Positions 12,521 through 24,500 of a stretch of DNA of 64,000 nucleotides are shown here, in pieces. Positions within the stretch are counted from its first letter, which is position 1. Each line of letters opens with the position of its first letter. The notes under the pieces were generated by a model that saw nothing but the letters and a program-made list of their open reading frames with translations, did no database searches and was not told the DNA's origin. The translations under genes and the position numbers were made by a program. The stretch covers positions 182,001 through 246,000 of the forward strand of contig JAWPHD010001285.1 of the NCBI GenBank assembly GCA_037043455.1, read 5' to 3'. Source of the stretch: Cyrtodaria siliqua. Its lineage: Eukaryota; Mollusca; Bivalvia; Adapedonta; Hiatellidae.

Positions 12521-13730
12521 AGTTAGATACTGATAAAATAAACAATTAAAGAAGTGGTTTTTTCAAAATATTTGCGTGTAAACTAAAATACACTATTCTA
12601 ACGTGACAACAAAATGGCATTTTTAAATTATAAACTTATATCTTATTTTCTGGATGTGCAATACAACCAAATCAAAATAGCAAAATATGCATTTGCAAAT
12701 AACTTGTTTCTTTAGTTAAACGTGTTTTGAAGTAAGAGTGATAACTCTTAAGGTCTTAGGAAAACTTGCACTGTGTCTAAAGAATATAATTCCTGTTGAT
12801 ATTAACTGGAGTGTTCATATGTTTCTTGGTTGTTCTTTTTCAACATCGATTACACAACAGTTTACAAGCTATCAAGCCAAAATGGTGAATACCTAATCTT
12901 TTGGCATAAAAACTTATTTTTATGTTTTTCCTTGAAAACTAAAAAGAAAAATACAACGTCAAATTTCAAAAACAAAAAGCTACAGTGATATTTTAAAATA
13001 TGTGTCATATATTTCAAAATAATGTCATTGAGCTCAAAAGCGGATCAATGACCTTAGCTACTTTAACTTCTAAATATGTACTTGAAATTAAACGATGTTA
13101 CCCACAGTTGACAATCAAGTCAACATATAGGTCAACACGAAGATTATTGTTGTGTGTCTTGAAGCTTGGCGTACATGATATTTGGGTCTTAAAGCTACAG
13201 ATATTGTACTTAAATCGCATTCTTCTTTTAAGGCGTGTCTTAATTTGTAACTTCATGTTCACCGGCTCATGGCGAAATCGGGTATTTCATCGATCCAATT
13301 TAACGCAGGACAACATTTACTTTATAGACATCGAGCAGTGCATATCGTATCTGTACAAAGGTAGAATTATGATTTACAAGAAAACATGTTTGCTTCTTTC
13401 GTGACTAGAACATATGACAGTATAAAGTACAGTCCAACGTGCTTACCACAGAGCTATGGTGAATTCTTGAGAATATTGTATATTTAACATGTATTATGAT
13501 TCAAAATGTAACGACCCTTACGCTGTATCAGTATGTACTTCATCATCTCGCATATGTAAATAACCATGCGTAGTGTAATACTATTTATTATCAATTTATC
13601 TAAGATTCCGTCCCAAAATTTTAGTCTCGATATTTATTTAGCGGAAGATAAGTGTGTGCGTGTGTGTGTACACTAGTTATTACGAAATTACTATTTCGTG
13701 TTAGAAATGCTACTACATACTAAAAAGATT
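12521..13730. other. No recognisable gene
   Basis: A 134-codon open frame (13000-13404, +) exists but has no motif, signal or known relative. Its start (ATTTCAAAATAATGTCATTGAGCTC) resembles 20016-20045, which suggests repeat DNA rather than a gene. Confidence 0.35.
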
Positions 13731-13804
13731 GGGTGGCGTAGTGGAAAAACCTTCATGTTACAAATAAAATTGCAAGGTTCATGGTTCAAATCCCGTTTCG
13801 AGCA
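13731..13804 (+). repeat. tRNA-like SINE head
   Basis: GGGTGGCGTAGTGG resembles a pol III A box and GGTTCAAATCCC is a good B box, spaced as in a tRNA. The anticodon arm does not fold, so this is a tRNA-derived repeat or tRNA pseudogene. Confidence 0.5.
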
Positions 13805-14720
13805 ACTAAATGATTATGAAATATATTCGGAAACCGTAAATAATCGATGTTACCTGTAAGAAAACTAGATAAAAGGTGATATTTTGCGCATCGATTTCTG
13901 GCTTATATACCGACTGTTTGGCCGTTGGTCGAATTGAAACTACATCACCCGTGATTTAATCATATTCATGAGTTAGTATCAGTTTAAGTATAGCGTCTGT
14001 AGCTTTAAGAATAGTGTCTGCACCTTTACGTTTGAGATATATCTGCATATGACTTCAAAATGTCAGTGTTAATGTCAAAATATTATCTTCCATTTACAAT
14101 TACGCCCTCATTCGTAATGTATTATGTTATTGAGGTAAAATACTCCTATGTGACAGTAAACATAACGACAGCAACTGAGTATACACCATAAAAACGCCTT
14201 CCTTATGACGGGAATACCGATAAGGTGTGCGGGAAGACTTATCATCAAGTTTAATAAATTGCTCACCATTATCAATTTTTTTTTTTTTTATTTACGTCCT
14301 GTATAAATGGCTAAACTATATTTAGTTTGGAGTAGTCACAATCATGCAGATTTATAGGTGCAGTGTGTTACTAGGTACATAGATAAAATAAATGAATACA
14401 TTTACAAATATATATATTTACGATCTCTTCGTAATTTAAACCTTTGAATATAAATGTCAAGAATATTTACAATAATTTAAGTGGCATTAAAAATATCATA
14501 AAGAAATAATATAAATTGATATAAATGTCTTATCTTCTTGTTGGGTTTTTGTGCATGTGAGTATATACTTCTCAAAATAATAAGGACTTTGTTTAGATTT
14601 TGGTCATGTCTAAGTGCTGTAATTGAAAGGTTTACTGTCATTTTTCAATTTTTAAGTTTAGAAATATTTTTACATCTGTTACATTACACACAGGGATAAA
14701 CTTTTTATATGGATATGAAA
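13805..14720. other. No gene seen
   Basis: AT-rich non-coding DNA with a T-run near 14278-14290. No supported feature. Confidence 0.45.
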
Positions 14721-17014
14721 TCCATTATCGTGGTATTCCCATTATCGTGGTACGTCATTACACGCGATATATGACGAAGATTGACGTCACAGCTTATTTA
14801 AACCAGAAGGCAATCCGCAACACCTTTGGAATATAAAGGTATAAACTGCATCAGTTTTCCTAAAGTATTAAAAAAGGAAAAACTCTGTTAAATAACGACT
14901 ATTATTTAAGTTTGGACAATGTTTCGACCTCAAATATACCCTATAACACAAGTTACTTCGTGCTTACAGAATGCAGATGCTGCTTCTACTGGGTCACACC
15001 AGTTCGGACTATTCCATTTTTTCTGAAGGGCTATGCATAAAAGGCATTGCTTAGCACATACCGTACTTCCTATAAGAAAGAGCACTTACTCTGACCAGCC
15101 AAACAAAATCTGGATTCTGGATTTGTGGGTTTCAAATTGAAAAAGAGCGATCGTGAACTGGCTTTGGAAGCTTGTGTTCTTGATTTAAAATTATTATAGA
15201 ACATGAGAATTAAAACATGTCTATATTTATATTCCCAATTAAAACCCACCCCGCACCCACCCACATATACACACCAAACACACATGAATGACATGTACCA
15301 AGTCTAGGCGGCAGTCCGGAAGGGTGACTGCACTGTGTATAAAGCTGTTATGATCTATAATGTGCATCAATAGATACTGCGGAATCGCTTCAATGGGCGG
15401 GTTTCACACGGAGATAAGCCAGGGCGTGACACTGTGCTCACTCCTAAAGAGGAACTTGTACGTGTGGCATACATGCGAGTAATGGCTGAAGCTGGATATG
15501 GCCTAAACAAATCATTATTGAAGGTCTCAGTGCTGAATATTGGCAATGACAGAGCCCATTCGTTTGGTCCTGAAGCCCCCGGAAAAATGTTCATGAAAGG
15601 TTTTTTGAAAAGGCACCCGTCCCTTTTGAAAGGCTGATCCGCTGGCGACATCAAGGGCGACACAGTCAAAACCCAACGATCATATCTGATCATTTTAAAA
15701 AATTAGGGTCTAAAATTGATGAGCTAAACATCAAATATAAACCTGCGAGTATTTTAAATTTCGATGAAATTGGTTTTTCAATTGATCCTCAATGGGAATG
15801 GGTGATAGCAGCCAAAGGTAGCAAACATGTGCATGCTCAAGTTAGTGGAAATAAATAGCACATAACAGTACTGGCATGCATGAGTGCTGAGGTAGGGCTC
15901 TTCCACCTACAATTGTATCCACTGGAAAGCTTGTACGAAATGGCATAGTCGATGGGACTTTAGAAGGCTCCATCACAGCAGCTACGAAGAGCTGGCATGT
16001 GACGGATGAAATTATATTTGATTACTTTACCAAGGTTATTGACTTAAGAGTGAAAGAGATACCCCTGCTTGTAATGTTTGATGGTCATGGGACTCACATA
16101 AACGAAAAAACAATAACATTTTGTTTACAAAATGACATTCATGTGTACTGTCTTCCGGCCCATACAACACACCTTTACCAACCATGTGATAAATGATCCT
16201 TCAAAGTCTTACGAGACACATATTATGAAAGGCTAGAGCAGTCATCTTTGCCTCAGAAAAAATGTTTCTTGATAGATATGACTTTCCACCAATAGTTAAG
16301 GACAGCTACCTCACAGCGATGACATCATCATTGATAAGAAACTATTTTTTATCAACTGGTATATATCCTTTTGACAGCGCCAGAGTGTCTACAGCTTTAG
16401 TGGCACCTTCAAAATTATACCATTACCAAGCAGACTTAGACGCAACACCAAATGAAGATGCTGCCATGCAACTTGAGCAATTGAGTTCAGATGATGATGA
16501 TGCAGCTCTATCACAGACTGCTGATGTTCCTACTGTTAAGTCAGCTTTTCCAACATACAAACCATCCATATTACAGCCTCTCATCCATGCAAACATAATT
16601 GCAGAAGAACTGGCTAGAAAGCTGTTTGTTCCCACAATTAACGCGGAATCAAGAGAGAAATGTAAATGAAGGGTAAGACAACCATTTTACATCGCAAGAC
16701 GTTTTAAAGAAAATGCAGGAGCAGAGACTGCAAAAAGAGAGAAATGGAAAAGAGAAAGAAGAGAGAAAAATAACAAGAGAAGAAAAGCGGCTAATAACAG
16801 ACAACAGACAGAAAATGAAGAAAGAAAATAAACACTAGAAAAAAAATAAAGAAAAATGTAAAAAGTTCAGAAATTGAAGCAGGGGTAGTGAAAAAGAGTG
16901 AAAGAAAGGTCCACTATAATCATTACATATCTGATTTAGCTATACAACATGCACATGCTTTACGCTTAAAATATCTCATTTGGCTAATATTTCGAATTAT
17001 CACGATAATGGGAA
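14721..17014 (+). mobile_element. pogo/Tigger-type DNA transposon, decayed
   Basis: A decayed transposase (15434-16830) lies between inverted words: TTCCCATTATCGTG at 14736-14749 and CACGATAATGGGAA at 17001-17014. The left end also carries a tandem second word (CCATTATCGTGGTA from 14722). An outer match, TACCACGATAATGG, occurs at 18433-18446, so the true right end is uncertain. The pogo branch of Tc1/mariner normally has short inverted ends and a TA target, which could not be confirmed here. Confidence 0.6.
15434..16830 (+). pseudogene. pogo-like (CENP-B/Jerky-type) DDE transposase, broken
   Basis: Family members bind their own ends through a CENP-B-type helix-turn-helix and cut with an RNase H-like DDE domain. 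Seen here: a CENP-B-like segment (LTPKEELVRVAYMRVMAEAG, then APGKMFMKGFLKRHPSLL) at 15434-15635. After a frameshift come ILNFDEIGFSIDPQ with the first Asp near 15763, LLVMFDGHGTHINE with the second Asp near 16080, and LPAHTTHLYQPCDK with the third Asp just before a TGA at about 16194. The C-terminus ends in a Lys/Arg/Glu-rich tail (16700-16830). Frameshifts near 15640, TAG/TAA stops near 15855-15950 and the TGA after the third Asp show it is dead. Confidence 0.75.
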
Positions 17015-18570
17015 CTCTCTATCAATAATGGACTCTTCCGACTCAGTTGAATAGTTCACGACATCCGGTAAAACGTGATACAAGGGAGATAATTTTGTCA
17101 ACGTAAACAAAGATGATATATTATTGAAGGTCATTACAAGATACAAGAAACTTTGTTTAACGTCGGTTTCTTACAACAATAAACAATAAACATTAGCTCG
17201 AATGCTATTTTCCGACAAACATTTATATAAGAATAACATATAAAAGCAGCTACAAATAGGGATCACATAAAATACAAGAAATGATTTACCGAAGCGTAAA
17301 ATAGCTGCCGAAAGAAAATAGCATTGTTTCTGGGTAGCAACTGGGTTTAACATAATAACAGACCAAGTCACGGGTGTGAAAACAATATTCAAAAAAATAG
17401 TTGTCACGGAGACGTAAACACGCCATGACCGTATTTTTTACCAGACACTTTCTTCCCAATTTGTGCTACCAAACATTTTGAGTCAAGGTTGACGAATCAT
17501 TGACATGCCTTCCAAATTGATTACATATTCACCTTTGTAGCACGACGTGCTAAAGTACACATCAGCACAGAAATATAATTACTCACATGTATGGGATGCG
17601 TTTGCGTTAGCGTGCATTACAACACAGATAAACTGTTCATTGCTACCATGTGTACTTATAAGATTGCGTTATCAAAGAGAAAAAACTCAAAGACCCTATT
17701 AATTACTACGTTACCATGTGCAATTACTTAAACAATATAAGAGCGAATTAGCACAAACATATTGTCTGAAGCAAGTACAGCATTCAATAACATTACTCGG
17801 TTAAATATGATGCAAGGGTGACATGAAACTAAAAATGCCAGGGTGACATGAAACTAAAATGAATGCTTACACATATATTCATACATTACATACGCTTTTA
17901 CACATAACACACACATCTTATATCTGCTGTGGGAGACATTCTAGGAGGTTGGGCATTCCTACATTCCCGGGCTGTTTCCCGATAACAGATAAGACATACA
18001 TGACACTGATGCACAAATTCACTCACACATCACGTATACACATATCTTCACTTGCACACGTAAATACTAAGGTCATACTAAAATAGCTAGTAATTTAAAT
18101 TACTCTGCTAAGGATAAATTCCATGAGTTATAGTCATGATATCTGTTTAAATACAGTAGAAGTAGATTAATACAACATATAAAAATGTAAAAACTATAAA
18201 ACATATGAAAATTGAAATTCTCGTACTTATAGATGTTATAAAGAAATGTATTGGGACAGATCATCGCATATATACATCTGTCAGTTTACAATCTTAGGAT
18301 TTTCTAGACAAAACAACTTTAATACCACATGCAGTTATCATATAAGGATCATAATTTAAAACATATAAAACTATCATTGAAATCGAGAACAATTATGCAA
18401 GGTTATAAAGCAGTTAGTGCTTCACCACAATATACCACGATAATGGTAGTCATGACGTTAATAATAAAGATTAAGTAATTATAATTTTGTGGTCCTTAAA
18501 TTATTTTGAGGAGTATATATACTCTCGTTGTTAATCTGAATCAAGGTAAATTCTACGTTAGTATTACCTT
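17015..18570. other. No gene seen
   Basis: AT-rich non-coding DNA. A 22-base direct duplication (GGGTGACATGAAACTAAAA) lies at 17816-17860. The word TACCACGATAATGG at 18433 matches the pogo-element ends. Confidence 0.4.
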
Positions 18571-18576
18571 GTTTCT

Positions 18577-18835
18577 TTAGGCATGGACCAGTGAATGCGC
18601 TTGACTTGAAATCCGAAGGACTAGAATTCACACCTCACCAGCGCCTCTTAGCCTCGTCCGTGTAATGGGGTTGTAAACCGGGAGCTCCCCTTTATCTGAG
18701 CACGTCCAATGAATGTAGGAATATATTCGTAAGTAAGAGCAGGGCACATTTCTATATTCCTATGAATCCTTCCTCTCTCTCAGGTGCGGCTCAAAATAAC
18801 ATATACTAATGTTTCAATGAGACGTTACACCACAT
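18577..18835 (+). mobile_element. SINE family 1 copy
   Basis: A tRNA-like head (GGCATGGACCAGTGAATGCG, then a degenerate B box GGACTAGAATTCA) is followed by the body shared with other copies: TTAGCCTCGTCCGTGTAATG, GTAAACCGGG, GAGCACGT, ATTCGTAAGTAAGAGCAGGGC, CCTTCCTCTCTCTC and the end GAGACGTTACACC. Confidence 0.7.
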
Positions 18836-19257
18836 TTAATAAGTTCTATTGCTCCATCTTATAACATAACATTTTAACTTTTTATGATGAAATGTCAATA
18901 GCACAGTGCAGCAGAAGATCGTCATTTTCTTACTCATCCTGGGTCACTTGACGACAGCATGACAATGAAAGAAAACAAAAAACAATTCGATAATATCATG
19001 AACGTATAAAAGTTCATGACCGTATCCGTTCGTTTGCGATCCCTCATGTGAACAGTCAGTTTTTAACGCCTAGAAGGCGGAAGCCGAGGGCCATGGACCC
19101 CCACCCCCCAATTTTCAGAGTGCGGGGGGAGGAAGGGCAAGAGTATGCTTTGGCCCCCGCAATAATTTGAAGAAAGAAAATGGTTAGCGCTCAAAAAGTA
19201 CCTTTTTCACTATATAATGTTTGATGATATTGAGCGTGGATAATGTTGTTTTTTTGC

Positions 19258-19400
19258 TTGTCAAAAACTTTGAGAAAATGTTTGACTCCACCCCCTGCCC
19301 CCAACCCAATAATAGAAACATACTTTTTTGATTGTCAAATATCTTTTTCAAGAAGTTTGGCCATCCCAATAATTGAAACGTTCCTACGCCCATGTACTAC
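19258..19400 (+). repeat. Dispersed repeat (partner at 9855-9985)
   Basis: Same ordered words as 9855-9985 (AATAATAGAAACATACTTTT, TTGATTGTCAAATAT, AATAATTGAAACGTTCCTA, GCCCATG). The related G-rich word near 19080-19135 may be a second fragment. Confidence 0.6.
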
Positions 19401-20426
19401 GCTAATGATCTCAGATTTCATACATAACTGAAAACATGAACATAATTTAAAAAATAAAATAATAAGTTTATTAAACGTTAAATCACAGAAAATAGAAAAT
19501 AGTATTCGTTTGTTTGGTTTTCCTCGCAGTCATTGTTTAACTATAATGGAATAACTTCCCTTTGGAAATTAACGTCGTGAGCTAATGTAATGATAACGTT
19601 AAGAAAACCCCTTGACGCTGTTTGAGCCACTTTGTTCTACGACAAATACAAAACATGTTGATTTCAAAGGCGTGCTTGCTTTTTTAAAGATTGGATACGG
19701 ATGATACGGACAACTGATAAATCGTTGAAATAGTTTATTGACAGAATATACAGCATTAGTTTAATTCTTATAAAAAAATCAAATCTCGGGATATCTATTT
19801 TCTACCATTTGTTACATCTTTGCAAACCGACAAAAGGGCAGATTTTTAGGTTTATTCAAAGACGTTCTCGGGAGGGAACTATTTTTGTCGTTGTCATGCT
19901 GTCGTCAGGTGACCCTGGATGTAGGAAAATGACGGTTTGCTGCTGCACCGACAATGTCATCAAAAATGAAGCCACGGTCAAATTGGTCCTAGGGTGACAA
20001 TGTTCTTAATTTATGACATATTTTCAAAATTATGTCAAGGACCTCAAAAGTAAGTCACTTATCAAAGTTCATTTTACTGAGATACACATGTAACCACAAC
20101 AAATCATGCAAAGTAAGTGTTCAGTTTTTAATAAGCAAAGTATATAAGCAATATAAGAGACTCAAGTTTAACGAAAAATTGAATGTTGAGTTGAATATTA
20201 TTCAATGGTACCACTATCACATTTTAAAAACCGACACTTCAGTGACAATATTCGGATTGCATGAGTTTTTGAAAGAGTTTAGATCTGTAGTAAAGCATTG
20301 ATTATAATGTAGGCCTATGACCTTTTTTTCCAAATAGTTACCTTTCTGCAGATATAAATTTAAAGGTTAAATAATAACACCTAAACTTCATGCCAATTTG
20401 GTCTAGATAAAGAAAGGTAAAACATA
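19401..20426. other. No gene seen
   Basis: Non-coding. Open frames of 60-90 codons at 19809-20301 show no motif. Confidence 0.4.
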
Positions 20427-21509
20427 TCGGACAGGGAAAGCAGCATTCAAGGACGACAGACAACCACAAACACAAAAACAAACACGCAAACAGACAAACG
20501 AGAAGGCAAAAGTAATAAAAAATGCAAACGACATCACAAACACAAAAGGTTTGACAATAGGGCTACCGCCTTGGAACGGTCAGTGGCAACAAAGGCCACC
20601 GGGGGTTTAAACCGGTTCTAGGGTGTACCAAACCTAACACTTACCCTACTGTCATCCCATTAAAACAGGACAGTGTAAATAAAGAAATCCCCGCCATGAT
20701 ATAATATCTAACCAACAAGGCAGCATCAATATAAGTAAAACACAAATATGCTCGTGTAAATATAATACAAAAAACAATAGCCTAGAAAGCCAAAATGAAG
20801 GTACTCAATGACTTGGCAGAAGCCAGAGCAACAAGAGAATAAACCATTAAAGGCACGACAAGAAAGATGATAGACAAACATCAAACGCCACCGTCCCAAT
20901 GGGCTTTAGGTAGGCGTCATCATAGGGTCCACAGCCTGTCCGATCATCGTACAATTAAAGAGGAAAGCATAGTGGCGAACTGTAAAAGGGTCCACCACCA
21001 AGCATGCAGTATGTTGCAAAATGATAGGGTCATAACCTCTTTTGATAAACGTTTTAACAAGTTTAACAAAGATAGTATGAAAGTGATCATGACCAAGAAT
21101 CTTACGAAGTTTATAAATCACATCACCATAGAAGTCAGGTTGTGATAGTCCTTGCCGCAGAAGAGTCCTTAAATTACTTTTATATTTGGTAAGAAGATCA
21201 GGGTTACGATAATAAAATGTTGCAAAGGTTTTACGAAGTTTATGGTAACGGTACCCATGATTGAGTAGCTTTTTAGTTATACAAAGATACGAATATTAAA
21301 AACGAATAAGTTGAGACACATACACCCCATAAGAAGTTGCTCGGGGAACCTCCCCATCCAAGTGGGGGTAATTAACAATGTCAAAATTAAAATCATCTCT
21401 CTTGTCATGGATTTTGCTAATTATTTCACCATTTTCAATCGAGAGATCTAAATCAAGAAAAGAAGCGTTATTATCAGATATATTAGCTTTATTAAGCTGA
21501 AGTTCTTAA
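20427..21509 (-). mobile_element. Naiad (Penelope-like) copy B, 3' part
   Basis: Read on the minus strand, this matches the 3' third of Naiad copy A (about 53920-55040): the end of the reverse transcriptase, thumb and C-terminus, and the 3' UTR including ACCGGTTTAAACCCCC and AAGGCGGTAGCCCTATTG. It starts exactly at the TTAA (21506-21509) where the 11-kb insertion enters. The rest of the same element resumes at 32862. Similarity to copy A fades at about 20427. Confidence 0.9.
20888..21509 (-). pseudogene. Naiad copy B reverse transcriptase C-terminal part
   Basis: Encodes, with breaks, the region after the YxDD motif (LDLDLSIENG-like, DFNFDIVNYPHLDGE-like) and the conserved C-terminus (IYKLRKILGHDHFHTIFVKL, then ACLVVDPFTVRHYAF). 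The last ~70 residues form one open frame (20906-21121). Copy B was inactive before or after being split, since the upstream half also has a catalytic change and frameshifts. Confidence 0.85.
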
Positions 21510-21530
21510 AGCTACACAATCCCGATAAAA
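21510..21530 (+). repeat. Left terminal inverted repeat of the TTAA insertion
   Basis: 21-bp TIR, preceded by TTAA at 21506-21509 and identical to the reverse complement of 32841-32861. Confidence 0.95.
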
Positions 21531-21591
21531 GGCACACTAGAACTGAACAAATCTAACGGTTATTACGCATGTTGTACTAAGTGATTACTGT

Positions 21592-24500
21592 TAGTTAGTT
21601 TTTAGTTTTTAGTTTTGCTCGCCTTATGGCACTAGGCCTTTTGGCGAGCTTTTCAGTAGGTGGTTAACATTGTTTGGAGGGGAAATTGGAGGGGAATAGT
21701 TGTTTCAATAGTGGCAAGAACCAGGTAGACAACTGTGTCAGTTCTATAGGATTGGCCATGAAATTCAGAAGGCGATTAGATTAAAAATAATATAGTATAT
21801 TAACTGCCCTTAGATGTTTATATTAAGCTCTGGTTGGTCTATTTATTATTTTAAATTTAAATTTAAATTGAGGATATATTATATTCCAACGCCAGCGCGT
21901 CACCATTTATTGTTTTTAAAAATTATTCTATCTTAATATTTACATATATACATACTCCATTTTTTATCTGCCTCGTGCTCCATTCCAGAAGGAATGGACA
22001 TCATTAGTTGAAAGCATATATTTTTAAAACACAATAAAATAAAATAAAAAAAACCAGTGTTGTTTGTATGACATCACTCCAGATATCTCAATAAAAAACA
22101 AAGCCAACAGAGGCGTGCGCTATGAGAGTAAGCACGTCAAGTGGAGTGTGTCCCTCCGCCAAAGCCACGCGGAGGCCACACTGGGGAGGGCACGGGGCAG
22201 AAGTATACATAGGATTTACATGTTAATAATATTACCACCCTATCCCGTTGTGTGCATCAGACAAAATTAAAAAAAATGTTTTCTTCCCCGCTGTCGTCAT
22301 AAAACTAAGGTTATATACAAATAAATCGGACAGCCAGGAATTTCTATCACATAAAAAACGATAATTATTAAAATCACACAGCGGGACCGGTGGGGACTTA
22401 CATTATATTTTTACTATATAGACAGAAAAGTCGAGCAGCTGTCGTTAATCAAGCATGGGTTCGTAAGGAACGATTTACCATACTAAAATCCAACATAAGA
22501 TAATATGATTAAAACCTGTTACATTGTAAATAGGGCAGGACGGACGTTAGTCCGTTACAAAATGCCGATATTTAAAGTTAATTAAAAGATAAAGTATCCC
22601 GTGGATCAAATGGGACTCCTTAGTCTCAAGTATCCATTAGGAACAGATTAACGGCCGATGCTCGTCTTCACAGAAGAAAAAAAATATGTTAAAAATGAGG
22701 TCTATTCCAATTGGAGGTAGTAAACTGTCTGTATTTTTAATACAGAGTTTGTACCCACTGATGAGTCTAAGTTCTTCCCCATCAGTGATAGATTATTAAT
22801 TAAATATGGACAGAATATATATCAGTCCAAATTCTAAATCATATTGGAGTGGGAAAGGTCAGGCGAAATGTGGATTACATTTAATTGATGATTTTACTGT
22901 AGGTGTTAATATAAATAGATTGGGGCAAAAGGGGGTATATAGAGAAATGAACATATAACTCTCATTAAATATATGGGGGAATACGTGACTGATCCTGGAC
23001 CGCTGTGCCTGCGTTGTCATCAGACTCAAAAATCGCCCCAGCGCGTCCACCGGATCAGTCCAATATTGTAGCTATACAATTAATAAATTGTTTTACTGGT
23101 AGTCTGAAGATGATTATACTGTATATTACTAACAGGAATATAAGGGAACATAAGACTCGTGAATAGGTATTGCTGTTATACACATAATCCGTATATATGA
23201 TATATCCAGCTAAGACATAAGAAGTTATATCTTCTTTTGGAAATGTGAATCCTTAATGAAGTCACTAAGCGCACTAAAAACTATTTGTCTATATCGTTTT
23301 TCAGGATCTAGAATATTTGTAAGATTAAACGAAATAGATAATTGTTGAAGTTTAAATTTTAAATTATCTCGGGTTGCAACTAGCTGATCACAATCGAGAA
23401 GGAAATGTTCAGTGGTGAATGGGACAGAGCAAGAGGGGCAATCTTTATATAGATCTTTTATTATATGGCTTCCCATGCTTGCTGGTAGTAGATTGTATCT
23501 CATTCTCAATCTAGTGATATCTTTATTTATTAATTTATTAGTTGAAAAAAGATCATGATTTCTAAAGTTATTGCTAAGCCTTGTGATAGTATTATATTTA
23601 TTTGTTTGTTCAGTTAGATAATGATTTAATTTCATGTTAATTATTTTATGGATGATGGAGTATATTTCTGAAGGGGCTAATGGGACAGGTTGATCCATTA
23701 ATATATTATTTAGGCCTGCCTTACAAGCAAGGTCTGCCTTTTCATTTCCAGGTATTTGAACATGGGCCGGACACCACTCCAATGTAACTGAAAGGTTTGA
23801 GAGGTTGCAATCATTAATCTGAATTAAAATATCTGAAATTAGGTCCGGCCTTGATTTACTAGTTCTATCCCTTATTGCTGTTAGACTGGATAGAGAGTCC
23901 GAAAATATAACTGAATATGGGGGTTTGTTTTTGTATATCCATTTGAGGGAATTTTTTATCGCAATCAGCTCAGCAGTAAATATTGATAATCCATCTGTAA
24001 TTCTTTTTATTTTTGTAATATTTAAAGTTGGAATGACAAAAGCAAAAGCTACTCTACCGGTATTTGGGTCTTTTGATCCATCTGTATAAATGCTAATATG
24101 GGAATTAAATTTATTATCTATATGTTCGTTGAAGGCCAATTTAATATCTTGTTGGTTGTCTTGTTTACTAATCATATTCGAAAGGTTTATATCCACTATT
24201 GGAGTAAGTAAAGTCCATGGGGGAATATCTTTTTTACTAGAGTCTGAAATGTTTATATCTTTTAAGTTGTATTCTTCAACAAGATTAAATGTGACTGAAC
24301 CAAAGGGTTTGGGCCTATCTTTGAACTTATTTTTACAATAAGTAGGTTTAATAATGTCATTGACAGGATTAGTTATTTTATTAGTCTGGGATCTAGACCA
24401 GTATCTCAGCATCTGCTCTTCTCTATGTAAATGGAGGGGAAGAACTCCCGCCTCATGTTCTAAAATATGTTTTGAGGTAGATTTAAGTGCGCCTAGTGCT

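Noticed and set aside
13000..13404. 134-codon plus-strand frame
   Set aside because: No recognisable domain, and its start matches another non-coding segment near 20016. More likely repeat DNA.
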